From positions 5,150,062 to 5,214,061 of the forward strand of contig NZ_CP036299.1 in assembly GCF_007752345.1 (NCBI RefSeq): DNA of 64,000 bases, read 5' to 3'. The number at the start of each line of letters is the position of its first letter. The stretch's first letter is position 1. Under the pieces are notes generated by a model. It saw nothing but the letters and a program-made list of their open reading frames with translations, did no database searches and was not told the origin of the DNA. The DNA is from Planctopirus ephydatiae (lineage in GTDB: Bacteria > Planctomycetota > Planctomycetia > Planctomycetales > Planctomycetaceae). The position numbers were made by a program, and so were the translations under genes. Positions 9,234-17,824 of the stretch are shown in pieces.

Positions 9234-12200
9234 TTAAGGGGCTTCGATGGGGGAGTGGTGTGGAAGCGTTTGCCAGTTGACACCGACATCAGTGCCATCG
9301 GTCGCGGCATTGAGCAGCGGGTTGGAATCACTGGTGGCATCGAGTTCCACATCTTCCGGGATGAGCGTATCGAAGGGTTTGAGCATCCAGCGTCCGCGCC
9401 ATTCAATGGCCAGATTCTGTGAGGATGAGAGTTCTCCACCCACACTCCAGAATTGCTTCCATTTGTCGAATTTCATCTTGTAGGCCGCATTGGAAGTCTG
9501 CCAGATCGGCTCAATAGCATCATAGAAATTGCGTTCACCCGACCAGGACAGGAACCTGCGGAGATCGGTCTCACCCGCCATTCCCTGCTGCAGAATGAGT
9601 GGCTTTCCATGCCCGACCGCCAGAATCGAATTGCGCAGCGTGACTGCCAGTGGCGTCAGGCTCACCGAGAAATCATCACCACTCCCCAGCTTCAGGAAGT
9701 GCTGGCGGGTCAAGACGGTCACATGATTGAAGTTGATTTCGACGCGATCCACTTCTGCCATGACATCCATGAGGCCCATCGAGCGAAAAATATCATCATC
9801 GACGGCAATCACTGAATTCTCGACAACGTACCGGGCGGGGGCAGGATCATCGAGTGTGCAGAACCTTGAAGTGCCACGAATCAGGCAGCTGGACAATGTG
9901 GTTTCGGGAGTGCTGGCTGCTCCGGGACCAGTCTTCATCCCTGCAATCATCGTAGGAGCCTGCCCGGCGGGTGCCGATTGCCTCAATACAGTGGCAGCCG
10001 ATTGACGAGGATTGCGGACTGTGATCCGGACATTCTGCAATGAGAGTTTGTCAATTCGCTGCGTGCTGAAAAGAGACCACAAATCGGCCGTGACCGTTTC
10101 CGGGAGATCCCACTCCAAATCGATATTGATAACCGCTAGAGACCCGCCCGTCATAGTGATCATGCTGGGTTGGAGACTGTCTTGAGGAGCAAATCGGATC
10201 GTGGGACGGAACCCTTTCGCAGCCCGAATGGTGAGCGATTTTCCCGAAAGTCGGATCGGTTTCTCGGAGGGGAGCAGACGCCCCTGATACCGCAATTCGA
10301 TGACATCACCTGATTTGGCAGAGACACAGGCTGCTTCCAGGCTGTCAAAACCTTTGCCATCGACGATCCGTACTGGTGCCACCACGAGACTGGGGGCCGC
10401 TGGTGAGCGATCAATCAGAGATCGTTCCGCCAGACTTTGATCCGGGCCCATGCGCTCCGAACCAGTGCGATCTCGGCTGCCATTCAGATCCGTCGCCGGA
10501 GAACTACCCATTAAGGGTGCAGTGCTGGAAGAACCCGTTGTTGTCGCAACGGACTTCCCCGAATTCGTGCTTTCCGACAGCCCATTGAGAGAGCGAGGAA
10601 GTGAACTCTCAGGGAGACCGGTTCGATTTTCGGTTGGAGATCTCGACTGGCCGGTTCCTGCACTGGGTAGTGCTACGCTGGGGAGTGATGCCCCTGAATT
10701 GGCTGAACCTGTGCTGGAGGAAGGCTTGGTGGAAAAGATGTTCTCCAGCCAGCTGGACGGACCAAACGAATCATCGAATGGAATCAACAGTGGCGAAATC
10801 GGGTTCACACGACTTGATGAATTGCCACTGGAATTCTGCGAGATGGCGGCCTCAGGATGATCGGTCGAGTCAGTGGAAGTGATCCCCTCGGCGTTAGGTC
10901 GCTGCGATGTTGTCGGGAAACTTACGGCTCCAGATGTCATATCGGCGGGGAAACGAATTTGATCAGTCGGGAGTTGAGGAGCAAGACCAGTGCCTGTTCC
11001 ACCCTGCCCTGTCAGTTCAACCGGTGCCGGAACTGGCGGGCGCTCCTGGCCAGAAGCCGAGTTGCTCCCCACGAGATTGCTGTCTTGGGGGAAGGTCGTG
11101 CTTCGGGAACCGAGCCCCTCAACGATTTGTGATTGAGCACGAGCGAGAGGCGCAATACCACCCGTTGGGGTGTTAGCCAGCAGGGGACTTCGTGTGTCTG
11201 GAAGGGGACGTCGCTCCAGCGGGTTGCGAGGGGTTGCTCCCACCTGAACAGGATTTAAAGAATCGCTCTGGCCATCGGACTGCCAGGTGTTGTTACGAGC
11301 ATCTTTCTTCACGGGGAAGAGCTGCGGAAAGCGATCCAGAAGGACAACGACCATCACCAGCAGGGCGACCGTGGCCAGCCAGCCGATGTTTTGTCGAATT
11401 CCATCCTGCAGACGATTGCGAGGCGGCGCCATGACCACTGAACCCGAAGTGGGAATACCCATCTGCCGAGCGAGGATCGTCAAATCTCCCAGCAGTTCTT
11501 CAGCTGAGTAATAGCGCTTGCGTCGATCACTGGCCATCATCTTGCGTACAAGCATCGAGAGTGCCGGTGAGACGAGGCGGTTCTTGACGGCAGGATCCGG
11601 AGATTCCCGGCCCTGATGATCCAGCAGCTTCTGCAGCACTGTCCCCTCAGGATAGGGCGGTTCACCCGTGAGCATGTGATAGAGCGTGCATCCCAGCGAA
11701 TAGATGTCACTGCGGACATCGACGGTGCGGGGGTCTTTGGCCTGTTCCGGTGAGATGTAATCAAACGTGCCCAGTGTGGTTCCCGCGACCGTGAGTTCTA
11801 CAGATTCCTCACTAAGCTGGCAGCGGGCCAGCCCCAGGTCAACCAGTTTGACCCGACCATTTCGATTGATCAGGATGTTCGAAGGTTTGATATCGCGATG
11901 CACGACATTCATGGCAGAAAGATGAACCAGCGCTTCTGCCAGTTGAATCGTGTAGTAGACGGCCTCTGCAGGATCGATGCGGCCTGACTGCCGGATGCGA
12001 TCTCGCAGGTTGCGACCTTCGACATACTCGTAAGCAATGAAATGCAGACCACGGTCTTCACCACTCGAGAAAACACGGGCCACGTTGGGATGATCGAGTG
12101 AAGCCGCAGCACGGGCTTCGTTCTGAAAGCGGGCGACGCTCGATTCATCGCGCGATTGTCCGGGGGATAGAATCTTCAGTGCCACCTGACGCCGCAGAAC

Positions 12201-12740
12201 TTCGTCCTCTGCCAGAAACACCGAACCCATCCCGCCGACACCCAGCCTCGAGATGAGTCGGAAATGGGCCAGTGACATCTCTTCGAAGAGCTGCTGATCA
12301 GAACTTGCGTTGTTCTCTGCCGAGTTGGGGAAGAGTCGCTTGAGCAGATAGGAATCCGCATTGACAGTCCGCGTTCCCGAGAGCTCTCCCGGCTCATCCT
12401 GCAAACCGGCTTCAACAGGCTCCCCGTCCGCTGATCCCCCACCGGCTGATTGGAGATCAGAAGATCTGGAACGAGAACGGGACGTCACTGCAGAACTCTT
12501 CGAGTGGCTCCGAGAGAGTTGCTCGGGCTGAGGAAGCCGCACGACCGTTTCAGGCTCGGCTGTGGCCATGTCATGTTGCCAGGGGAACTGCCCGGCCTGA
12601 GGATCAACACCAGATTCGGCATGAGGATCACGCTGTAGATCACCTGAGGCAGGTGGAGCGGAAGCGGCTGAAAGTCCAGACGCAGCTTCGCCTGCCCGGT
12701 GAGGGAAGGTGAGTTGCGATTTGGAGCCACGATCCGCCAT
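9234..12740 (-). CDS. membrane-anchored serine/threonine protein kinase with large extracytoplasmic region
   Basis: 1168 aa from ATG 12740; an in-frame TTG at 12788 would add 16 residues. After a low-complexity S/R/P-rich N-terminus, a PknB-type kinase domain spans residues about 160-435: glycine loop LGVGGMGSVF, catalytic Lys189 (VALKIL), HRDIKPSN with Asp283, and DLGLAR (DFG-type Asp301). A single membrane helix follows (about 455-475, WLATVALLVMVVVLLD). The external part begins with a long S/T/P/G-rich linker, then a region with right-handed beta-helix character ('SGDVIELRYQGRLLPSEKPI', 'SLTIRAAKGFRPTIRF'), seen in planctomycete kinases. It probably senses an envelope signal. The gene at 47093 has the same design. 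It is convergent with the isomerase gene (8199-9140). Confidence 0.9.
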   Translation of the reverse strand: MADRGSKSQLTFPHRAGEAASGLSAASAPPASGDLQRDPHAESGVDPQAGQFPWQHDMATAEPETVVRLPQPEQLSRSHSKSSAVTSRSRSRSSDLQSAGGGSADGEPVEAGLQDEPGELSGTRTVNADSYLLKRLFPNSAENNASSDQQLFEEMSLAHFRLISRLGVGGMGSVFLAEDEVLRRQVALKILSPGQSRDESSVARFQNEARAAASLDHPNVARVFSSGEDRGLHFIAYEYVEGRNLRDRIRQSGRIDPAEAVYYTIQLAEALVHLSAMNVVHRDIKPSNILINRNGRVKLVDLGLARCQLSEESVELTVAGTTLGTFDYISPEQAKDPRTVDVRSDIYSLGCTLYHMLTGEPPYPEGTVLQKLLDHQGRESPDPAVKNRLVSPALSMLVRKMMASDRRKRYYSAEELLGDLTILARQMGIPTSGSVVMAPPRNRLQDGIRQNIGWLATVALLVMVVVLLDRFPQLFPVKKDARNNTWQSDGQSDSLNPVQVGATPRNPLERRPLPDTRSPLLANTPTGGIAPLARAQSQIVEGLGSRSTTFPQDSNLVGSNSASGQERPPVPAPVELTGQGGTGTGLAPQLPTDQIRFPADMTSGAVSFPTTSQRPNAEGITSTDSTDHPEAAISQNSSGNSSSRVNPISPLLIPFDDSFGPSSWLENIFSTKPSSSTGSANSGASLPSVALPSAGTGQSRSPTENRTGLPESSLPRSLNGLSESTNSGKSVATTTGSSSTAPLMGSSPATDLNGSRDRTGSERMGPDQSLAERSLIDRSPAAPSLVVAPVRIVDGKGFDSLEAACVSAKSGDVIELRYQGRLLPSEKPIRLSGKSLTIRAAKGFRPTIRFAPQDSLQPSMITMTGGSLAVINIDLEWDLPETVTADLWSLFSTQRIDKLSLQNVRITVRNPRQSAATVLRQSAPAGQAPTMIAGMKTGPGAASTPETTLSSCLIRGTSRFCTLDDPAPARYVVENSVIAVDDDIFRSMGLMDVMAEVDRVEINFNHVTVLTRQHFLKLGSGDDFSVSLTPLAVTLRNSILAVGHGKPLILQQGMAGETDLRRFLSWSGERNFYDAIEPIWQTSNAAYKMKFDKWKQFWSVGGELSSSQNLAIEWRGRWMLKPFDTLIPEDVELDATSDSNPLLNAATDGTDVGVNWQTLPHHSPIEAP

Positions 12741-13497
12741 GCGAGAACCTGTTGCCTTTCGTCGATCGAGATTGTTTCGAGAGTTCAAATTTGAGGGAGT
12801 TCGGTTTCAGTTGTCAGATGCACCCATCAGAAGAGTCGGGTGATGCCATCGATGTGAGAATTGGTAATGGATGTTTCCGCGATGCTCGTTGAAAGTAATG
12901 TTTTCCAAATCCTGCTCAAGGACATCGAAAAGGCTGTTTGATCAGGTTGTGAGAAGTCGCGTTCGAACGTTTCGAGAATTGTAGTTGATCCTGCTTCATC
13001 AAGAACCCCCATAGACGAGTGGAAGCTCTCCTGATTTCTGATTCTTAACGACAAATGGACGCAAAAGACCCGCAGAAAGTTCTCTTCAACCAGTGAAATT
13101 CTCAAGAGTGGAGATTCGGAACGATCGACGCGTTACTGCATGTTGATTTGTCGAACTGATTTTGTGAGCAAAGTTGCGTGGAAAGGGACTGACATCACCG
13201 GGAAACCCCCATCAAAGAGCGATTGCCAGCCAGCCGACAGAACGGCCCCACCATTATAATCTGCAATCTTTGCGCCAAACAAAGACTTATTGAATTCGAA
13301 GATGAAATCGCTCAGGAATCATCAATTTCTGCCCGAGGCGGCGGCCTTACAAATGGAAAAATTTGCAAAATCGAACATCAAGCCGCGTAGAGACCTGCTC
13401 CCCCATCAGATCGTGCAGCGTCTGTTGCACAGGGTGACAGCAAATCGAGCCAGAACAAACTCAAGGACCGCAAATTCAGAGAATCCACAGCCTCTGG
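12741..13497. other. 757-base gap upstream of the kinase, no gene supported
   Basis: Separates the kinase (-) from the small gene ending at 13498 (-). Short frames on both strands (for example 13290-13547 +) have no protein-like features and one overlaps the small gene antisense. The kinase promoter must lie in the left part. No tRNA or small RNA was recognised. Confidence 0.35.
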
Positions 13498-13818
13498 TCA
13501 GGCCGACTGGTCACTTTCCAGAAGCGTATGAAGATCTTCTGCAATGAGAACGAGCCCATGCTCCAGTGTGGCATAGAGTTCGCTGCTATAGCGCTCGCTG
13601 GCCAGTACCTGCTGGATCTGATGGCGAATGGAGATATCAGGAATGCCACCCAGATCGGACTCCTGAGGTTTGCAGAGTTTTCGCAGTTCGTGAACCTTGG
13701 GAGAGAAACCCTGTTTGAGATGCTCTTCAAAATCGCGCGAAAGGCGCTCGGCCTCGCGAAGTTTTTCCCGCAGAGTCATCTCCTCCAGACGAAGAGAGCT
13801 GGATCGTGGAACGTTCAT
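13498..13818 (-). CDS. small acidic helical protein of unknown function
   Basis: 106 aa from ATG 13818, chosen because GGAG lies 8 bases upstream; a GTG at 13827 is the alternative. The sequence is helical and charged (LREKLREAERLSRDFEEHLKQG, LRKLCKPQESDL), with no signal peptide or membrane segment. No family recognised. It lies back to back with the metallophosphoesterase at 13999, so the 180 bases between them hold two divergent promoters. Confidence 0.55.
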   Translation of the reverse strand: MNVPRSSSLRLEEMTLREKLREAERLSRDFEEHLKQGFSPKVHELRKLCKPQESDLGGIPDISIRHQIQQVLASERYSSELYATLEHGLVLIAEDLHTLLESDQSA

Positions 13819-13998
13819 TGGTATCACTCCCGCTGCTCACATCCGACTGGTTCTCAGCACCACAAAGGTCTATCCCGCAGCCTGAGTGTTTCAATCATCT
13901 GCAAACTTCTGTAAAAATTAGATCACTCTGTATGCAGAATTGCTAATTTATTTTTGGCGACTTCATCAAAACCTCGTCGAGTCCTATGGCCCATTGAC

Positions 13999-14703
13999 AT
14001 GAGAATCCTTCTCATCGCGGATATTCATGCCAACTTTGTGGCCCTCTCCGCCATTCAGGAATCGTTCGACGCCTGCCTGTTTCTTGGAGATGCTGTCGAG
14101 TACGGCACAGATCCAGCCCCTTGCCTCGATTGGATCAGAGGGCATGCGACGGCCGTCGTAAGGGGCAATCACGATCATTCAACGGCCCAAAGAGTGCAAT
14201 CACAGGGGGCCTCTCCTTTACGAAGGCTGGCAGCCGCCACACGAGCGATCAACGAGCGTGTGCTCACCGCTTCACACCGCAAGTTTCTCTCTCAGATGCC
14301 GCTGACGAGAAGTCTCGAACTCGACGGCCAGAAGTTTTTCCTCGTGCATGCGACTCCACGTGACCCGATGGATGAGTACCTTCCCGAAGATGCTCATGCC
14401 TGGCAACAGCGGCTCTCCTTTATCGAAGCCGATTTTGTGTGCGTAGGCCACACCCACAAACCCATGCAACTGCATCTCGGCCAGACACAAGTGATCAACC
14501 CCGGCAGTGTGGGCCAGCCGCGCAATGGAGTTCCGGAGGCACATTACGCCATCATCGAGCAGGGAAAAGTTGCCTTTCGCACAGTCCCCTACGATATCAG
14601 CCGGGCTGTTGGACAGATGCGCGAAGCGGGGCTGGAAGAATCGCTGATTGAGCTAGCCGAGCATCTATTGAGAACCGGCGGATCACTTCCCGCGAGTGTG
14701 TGA
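13999..14703 (+). CDS. calcineurin-like metallophosphoesterase (YfcE/MJ0936 type)
   Basis: 234 aa from ATG 13999 (MRILLIADIHANF); the upstream TTG at 13954 would add a non-conserved leader. All metal motifs are in order: D8-x-H10, G30-D31, G-N57-H58-D, 'LVHATP' and 'GHTHKP'. The family consists of cytosolic, metal-dependent phosphodiesterases with broad substrates. A weak terminator-like hairpin follows the stop. Confidence 0.85.
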   Translation: MRILLIADIHANFVALSAIQESFDACLFLGDAVEYGTDPAPCLDWIRGHATAVVRGNHDHSTAQRVQSQGASPLRRLAAATRAINERVLTASHRKFLSQMPLTRSLELDGQKFFLVHATPRDPMDEYLPEDAHAWQQRLSFIEADFVCVGHTHKPMQLHLGQTQVINPGSVGQPRNGVPEAHYAIIEQGKVAFRTVPYDISRAVGQMREAGLEESLIELAEHLLRTGGSLPASV

Positions 14704-14715
14704 TCCACTTTGATG

Positions 14716-14750
14716 AAACTCCCGCGAACTTCTGATGGAGTTTTACTTTT
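14716..14750 (+). terminator. weak intrinsic terminator-like hairpin after the metallophosphoesterase
   Basis: AAACTCC (14716-14722) pairs with GGAGTTT (14737-14743), followed by TACTTTT. The stem is only 7 bp and A/T-rich at the foot, so termination is plausible but not strong. Confidence 0.4.
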
Positions 14751-14875
14751 CTCACTGGAAATTCACGCCTGGAGAAATTCCCCTGTTGCTGAAACGACGA
14801 TTATAGTCATACTGGTTTCAGAAGGCCGGATGGCCCGGCCGAAATGATGCGGCTCGACACACACAGGGGTAGTGC

Positions 14876-16216
14876 ATGCGACTGGAGCACAGTTCGACGC
14901 AAGGCAAGCTCTTCGTTCTCGACACCAACGTCATCCTTCACGATGCGGGGTGTTTATTTAACTTCGAAGAGAATGACATCGCCATACCGATCACTGTGCT
15001 GGAGGAACTCGATCGATTCAAAAAAGGTAACGACGACATCAACTTTCAGGCCCGTGCGTTCCTCCGACGATTGGACGAACTCGCGGGCGATGTTCTTTCT
15101 GCAGATGGCGCAGCTTTAGGCGATGGCTTAGGCCGCATTCGCGTGGTGCTCCGTGGGCACTTTACCGCCCGCATGCGGGAAACTTTTCTTTCCGATGGCC
15201 CGGATCATCGCATTCTCGATGCCGCACTCACTCTGCAGGAAACGTCGGCACCCCGGCCCGTCATTCTGGTTTCCAAAGACACAAATTTGCGGATGAAGGC
15301 CAAATCCCTCGGGCTGCCCGCCGAAGATTACTCGACCGATAAGGTCGAAAGCTTCGACAAGCTCTATACCGGCAAGCGGCTGGTCACGAACATGCCTTGC
15401 GAAAGTGTTTCCGCCTTCTATGCCGAGGGTGGCCGCGTGTCAGCAGAAAGCCTGCCGGAAGTAACCACACCTCGCGCTAACGAGAACTTCATTCTGCGGA
15501 ATGGTTCGCGTTCGGTTCTGGCGATGTACAACGCGGAAGAAAATGCGTTTCACCGCGTGGAACGAACCACTGCACTGGGTGTGGTTCCTCGAAATGCCGA
15601 GCAGCACTTTGCACTGCGGGCACTTCTGGATGATGACATCAAGCTGGTGACGATTGCCGGCAAAGCCGGTTCGGGAAAAACTTTGCTCGCCCTGGCAGCG
15701 GCTCTTGAATGCCGGAGTAACTACCGCCAGATTCTGCTCGCCCGGCCTGTCGTGCCTCTGTCGAACAAAGACCTGGGCTATTTGCCGGGGGATGTGCATG
15801 CCAAGCTCGACCCTTACATGCAGCCACTCTTTGATAATCTCGCGGTGATCAAGCATCAGAACCATGAAGGCGATACGGCAAAACTGGTGCAGCAGATGCA
15901 GGAAGATCATCGGCTCGAAATTACGCCACTAGCGTATATCCGCGGCCGCAGTTTGCAGCGGGTCTTCTTTATTGTCGATGAAGCGCAGAACCTGACCCCT
16001 CATGAAGTGAAGACCATCATCACGCGGGCCGGCGAAGGGACAAAAATCGTCCTGACGGGTGACATCCACCAGATCGACCATCCCTACCTCGATTCGCTCT
16101 CGAACGGGCTGTCGTATCTCATCAACCGCATGGTCGGCCAGAAGCTCTACGCCCACGTGACGCTGGAAAAAGGCGAACGCTCCCAACTCGCCGAACTCGC
16201 CACCGATTTGCTGTAA
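14876..16216 (+). CDS. PIN-domain PhoH-family ATPase (PhoH2-like)
   Basis: 446 aa. Residues 1-about 150 form a PIN nuclease domain ([10 protein letters not shown] with Asp16; [10 protein letters not shown] with Glu43/44; a later Asp near '[10 protein letters not shown]'; '[10 protein letters not shown]'). Residues about 235-446 are a PhoH ATPase: Walker A GKAGSGKT at 262-269, Walker [10 protein letters not shown], and a '[11 protein letters not shown]' sensor segment. In studied PhoH2 proteins this combination gives an ATP-dependent RNA helicase/ribonuclease; that role is carried over by family. Length is standard. It is a single gene here, followed by a strong hairpin (16233-16263). Confidence 0.92.
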   Translation: MRLEHSSTQGKLFVLDTNVILHDAGCLFNFEENDIAIPITVLEELDRFKKGNDDINFQARAFLRRLDELAGDVLSADGAALGDGLGRIRVVLRGHFTARMRETFLSDGPDHRILDAALTLQETSAPRPVILVSKDTNLRMKAKSLGLPAEDYSTDKVESFDKLYTGKRLVTNMPCESVSAFYAEGGRVSAESLPEVTTPRANENFILRNGSRSVLAMYNAEENAFHRVERTTALGVVPRNAEQHFALRALLDDDIKLVTIAGKAGSGKTLLALAAALECRSNYRQILLARPVVPLSNKDLGYLPGDVHAKLDPYMQPLFDNLAVIKHQNHEGDTAKLVQQMQEDHRLEITPLAYIRGRSLQRVFFIVDEAQNLTPHEVKTIITRAGEGTKIVLTGDIHQIDHPYLDSLSNGLSYLINRMVGQKLYAHVTLEKGERSQLAELATDLL

Positions 16217-16232
16217 CCCACGCCCCTCTTCA

Positions 16233-16345
16233 ATGCCCGGCGTTGACCTTAAACGCCGGGCATCTGCATTTACTCCCTCGCCCAGTCATCTGGGAAAGGG
16301 CCGGGGTGAGGGCGAGTCCCATTGTCGAAGGCACTTGTGCGAGTG
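16233..16345. repeat. intergenic repeat, copy A, starting with a perfect 12-bp-arm hairpin
   Basis: ATGCCCGGCGTT (16233-16244) pairs perfectly with AACGCCGGGCAT (16252-16263) over a 7-base loop. No T-run follows. The next 80 bases contain 'TCATCTGGGAAAGGGCCGGG'-type sequence common in bacterial intergenic repeats. A diverged second copy lies at 17637-17722 beyond the chlorite-dismutase-like gene. Confidence 0.6.
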
Positions 16346-16374
16346 CGGAGGGTGACTGTCGAATTTGAAGAAGC

Positions 16375-16707
16375 CTACTGCCATATCACTAAGCGGAAGC
16401 TTCCCTTGACGGAACGTCCATCGTCATGCAGCTGCAAATTAGTGATTGCTAATAGTTCGCCTTTTCGAACTGCGGCAACGCCAATCGCAGCAATCTTGTC
16501 ATCTGCTTCGTCCAGCAGGCTGAAGCACTGATCATTGACCAATTCCGTCCACTCCATAAAGAGATGTCGGACTTGCGAGTATCCCGGTGCTGGAGTGAAG
16601 TCGCCACACCAGGCTCCTGAGATGTCGTCATTCACCAAAAACTCACCCAGCAGCCCGATCTCCCGGCCATGGAGCAAGATCGTGTCACCGACATGAATCT
16701 CTGACAT
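16375..16707 (-). CDS. small protein of unknown function
   Basis: 110 aa from ATG 16707, with AAGGAG about 13 bases upstream; a longer start at 16755 would include that site and is disfavoured. Mixed alpha/beta sequence (MSEIHVGDTILLHGREIGLL, WCGDFTPAPGYSQVRHLF, LLDEADDKIAAIGVAAV) without signal peptide or membrane segments. No family recognised. It lies between the repeat copy A and the chlorite-dismutase-like gene, in an accessory-looking stretch. Confidence 0.5.
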   Translation of the reverse strand: MSEIHVGDTILLHGREIGLLGEFLVNDDISGAWCGDFTPAPGYSQVRHLFMEWTELVNDQCFSLLDEADDKIAAIGVAAVRKGELLAITNLQLHDDGRSVKGSFRLVIWQ

Positions 16708-16865
16708 AACGATGCTGCTCTCCTTTTGAAATTGGAAAGGGTGATGACTTTCCATTCAAGAGAATTTGAGGAATGGACATTGGTGTTTTCAAGTCGGGAG
16801 TATTCTGCCGCATTTCTTGTCACCGGCCATCTTCGGGCGGCATCTCACCTGCAGGAGGGTGCCAA

Positions 16866-17630
16866 ATGACTGAACGACCACAGGACTCTGTGAATACAAA
16901 CTCCTCGCGAAGGCGTTTTCTGGGCGGGGGAGTTGCGGGGCTGGTGGTCGGCTTACAGACCTCTGCCAGCCTGGCTGCGTCACCCCCTGAGGGAAAGTCG
17001 TCCACCACCAATATTTCAGCCGTTGACCAGAGCAAGGTGGAAGCCGTGCATGCCGTGAACTCGCGTTTGTTCAGCTTTTGTGGAGGGCTGACAGGTGACT
17101 GGATGGTGACTTCTGTCCGCGCGATTTGTGGTGAAACGCTGCCCGATGCGGAAAGGCTGCACATTCATCAGGGACTTGGCAACGCCCATGAAGCTCTGTC
17201 ATCAGACACAAAGTGGTGTCTTCGCGGGGTGACGAGTAATGACCGCTATGTGACACGTCCTGAAAAAGAACTCCTGGTGGCAAAGCAGGCACCACTCGGG
17301 AGAGCGACAGCGACACACGCAGCACTGATTCCCATCCGAAAATCAGCCGCCTGGTGGGCGATGACTCAGGACGAGCGGCGTGCCCTATTTGAGGAAGAGT
17401 CGCAACACATCAAGATCGGTATGGACTATCTGCCGGCGATTGCCCGCCGGCTGTATCATTGCCGGGATCTGGAAAGCAAAGAGCCCTTTGATTTCCTGAC
17501 ATTTTTTGACTTCGCACCCAGCGACGAACCGTTATTCGATCGCATGCTGGAAAGGCTGCGCTCGACTCGCGAGTGGAGTTTTGTAGATCGAGAAGTTGAC
17601 ATTCGAATGAAAAAGGTGACGCCAACCTGA
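16866..17630 (+). CDS. Tat-exported chlorite dismutase family protein
   Basis: 254 aa from ATG 16866, preceded by GGAGGG at good spacing; longer in-frame starts lie upstream of this site. The N-terminus has a twin-arginine signal (SSRRRFLGGGVAGL). The C-terminal half follows the chlorite dismutase pattern closely: 'RYVTRPEKELL', 'AALIPIRKSAAWW', 'QDERRALFEEESQHI', 'YLPAIARRLYHCRDL', 'EPFDFLTFFDFAPSD' and 'REVDIRM'. His181 sits at the proximal heme-ligand position and Arg194, exactly 13 residues later, matches the distal Arg spacing of active chlorite dismutases (His170/Arg183 in the Dechloromonas enzyme). By family it would be a periplasmic heme enzyme turning chlorite into chloride and O2. 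No perchlorate or chlorate reductase gene is nearby, so its role may be detoxification. Confidence 0.85.
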   Translation: MTERPQDSVNTNSSRRRFLGGGVAGLVVGLQTSASLAASPPEGKSSTTNISAVDQSKVEAVHAVNSRLFSFCGGLTGDWMVTSVRAICGETLPDAERLHIHQGLGNAHEALSSDTKWCLRGVTSNDRYVTRPEKELLVAKQAPLGRATATHAALIPIRKSAAWWAMTQDERRALFEEESQHIKIGMDYLPAIARRLYHCRDLESKEPFDFLTFFDFAPSDEPLFDRMLERLRSTREWSFVDREVDIRMKKVTPT

Positions 17631-17636
17631 TTACCC

Positions 17637-17722
17637 GGTACGTACCTTGAACGCCGGGCGTCTTCACTGACTCCCTCGGCCTGTCATCTGTGAAAGCAAG
17701 TGTTCCATCGTCAAAGGCAAAT
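17637..17722. repeat. intergenic repeat, copy B (diverged)
   Basis: 'CTTGAACGCCGGGCGTCTTC ...' followed by 'TCATCTGTGAAAG' and 'CATCGTCAAAGGC' parallels copy A at 16250-16345 base for base with scattered changes. The left hairpin arm is mutated here. The two copies bracket the 110-aa gene and the chlorite-dismutase-like gene. Confidence 0.5.
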
Positions 17723-17824
17723 GTCCTGAGGATGCCAAGGAAAGGCCTCTCACGTCCGCGTTGCCTCGGAAAGGAATCTACAGCCATGTACCATTTATTC
17801 CACGCTTCCTCAGACTCAACACTC

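Noticed and set aside
13290..13547. 85-aa plus-strand frame
   Set aside because: Overlaps the small minus-strand gene antisense, has no recognisable features and no Shine-Dalgarno sequence.
16233..16263. Hairpin after phoH as an intrinsic terminator
   Set aside because: Stem is perfect but no T-run follows; kept as a repeat, not a terminator.
16865..17164. Minus-strand frame antisense to the chlorite-dismutase gene
   Set aside because: Shadow of a well-supported gene; no independent features.
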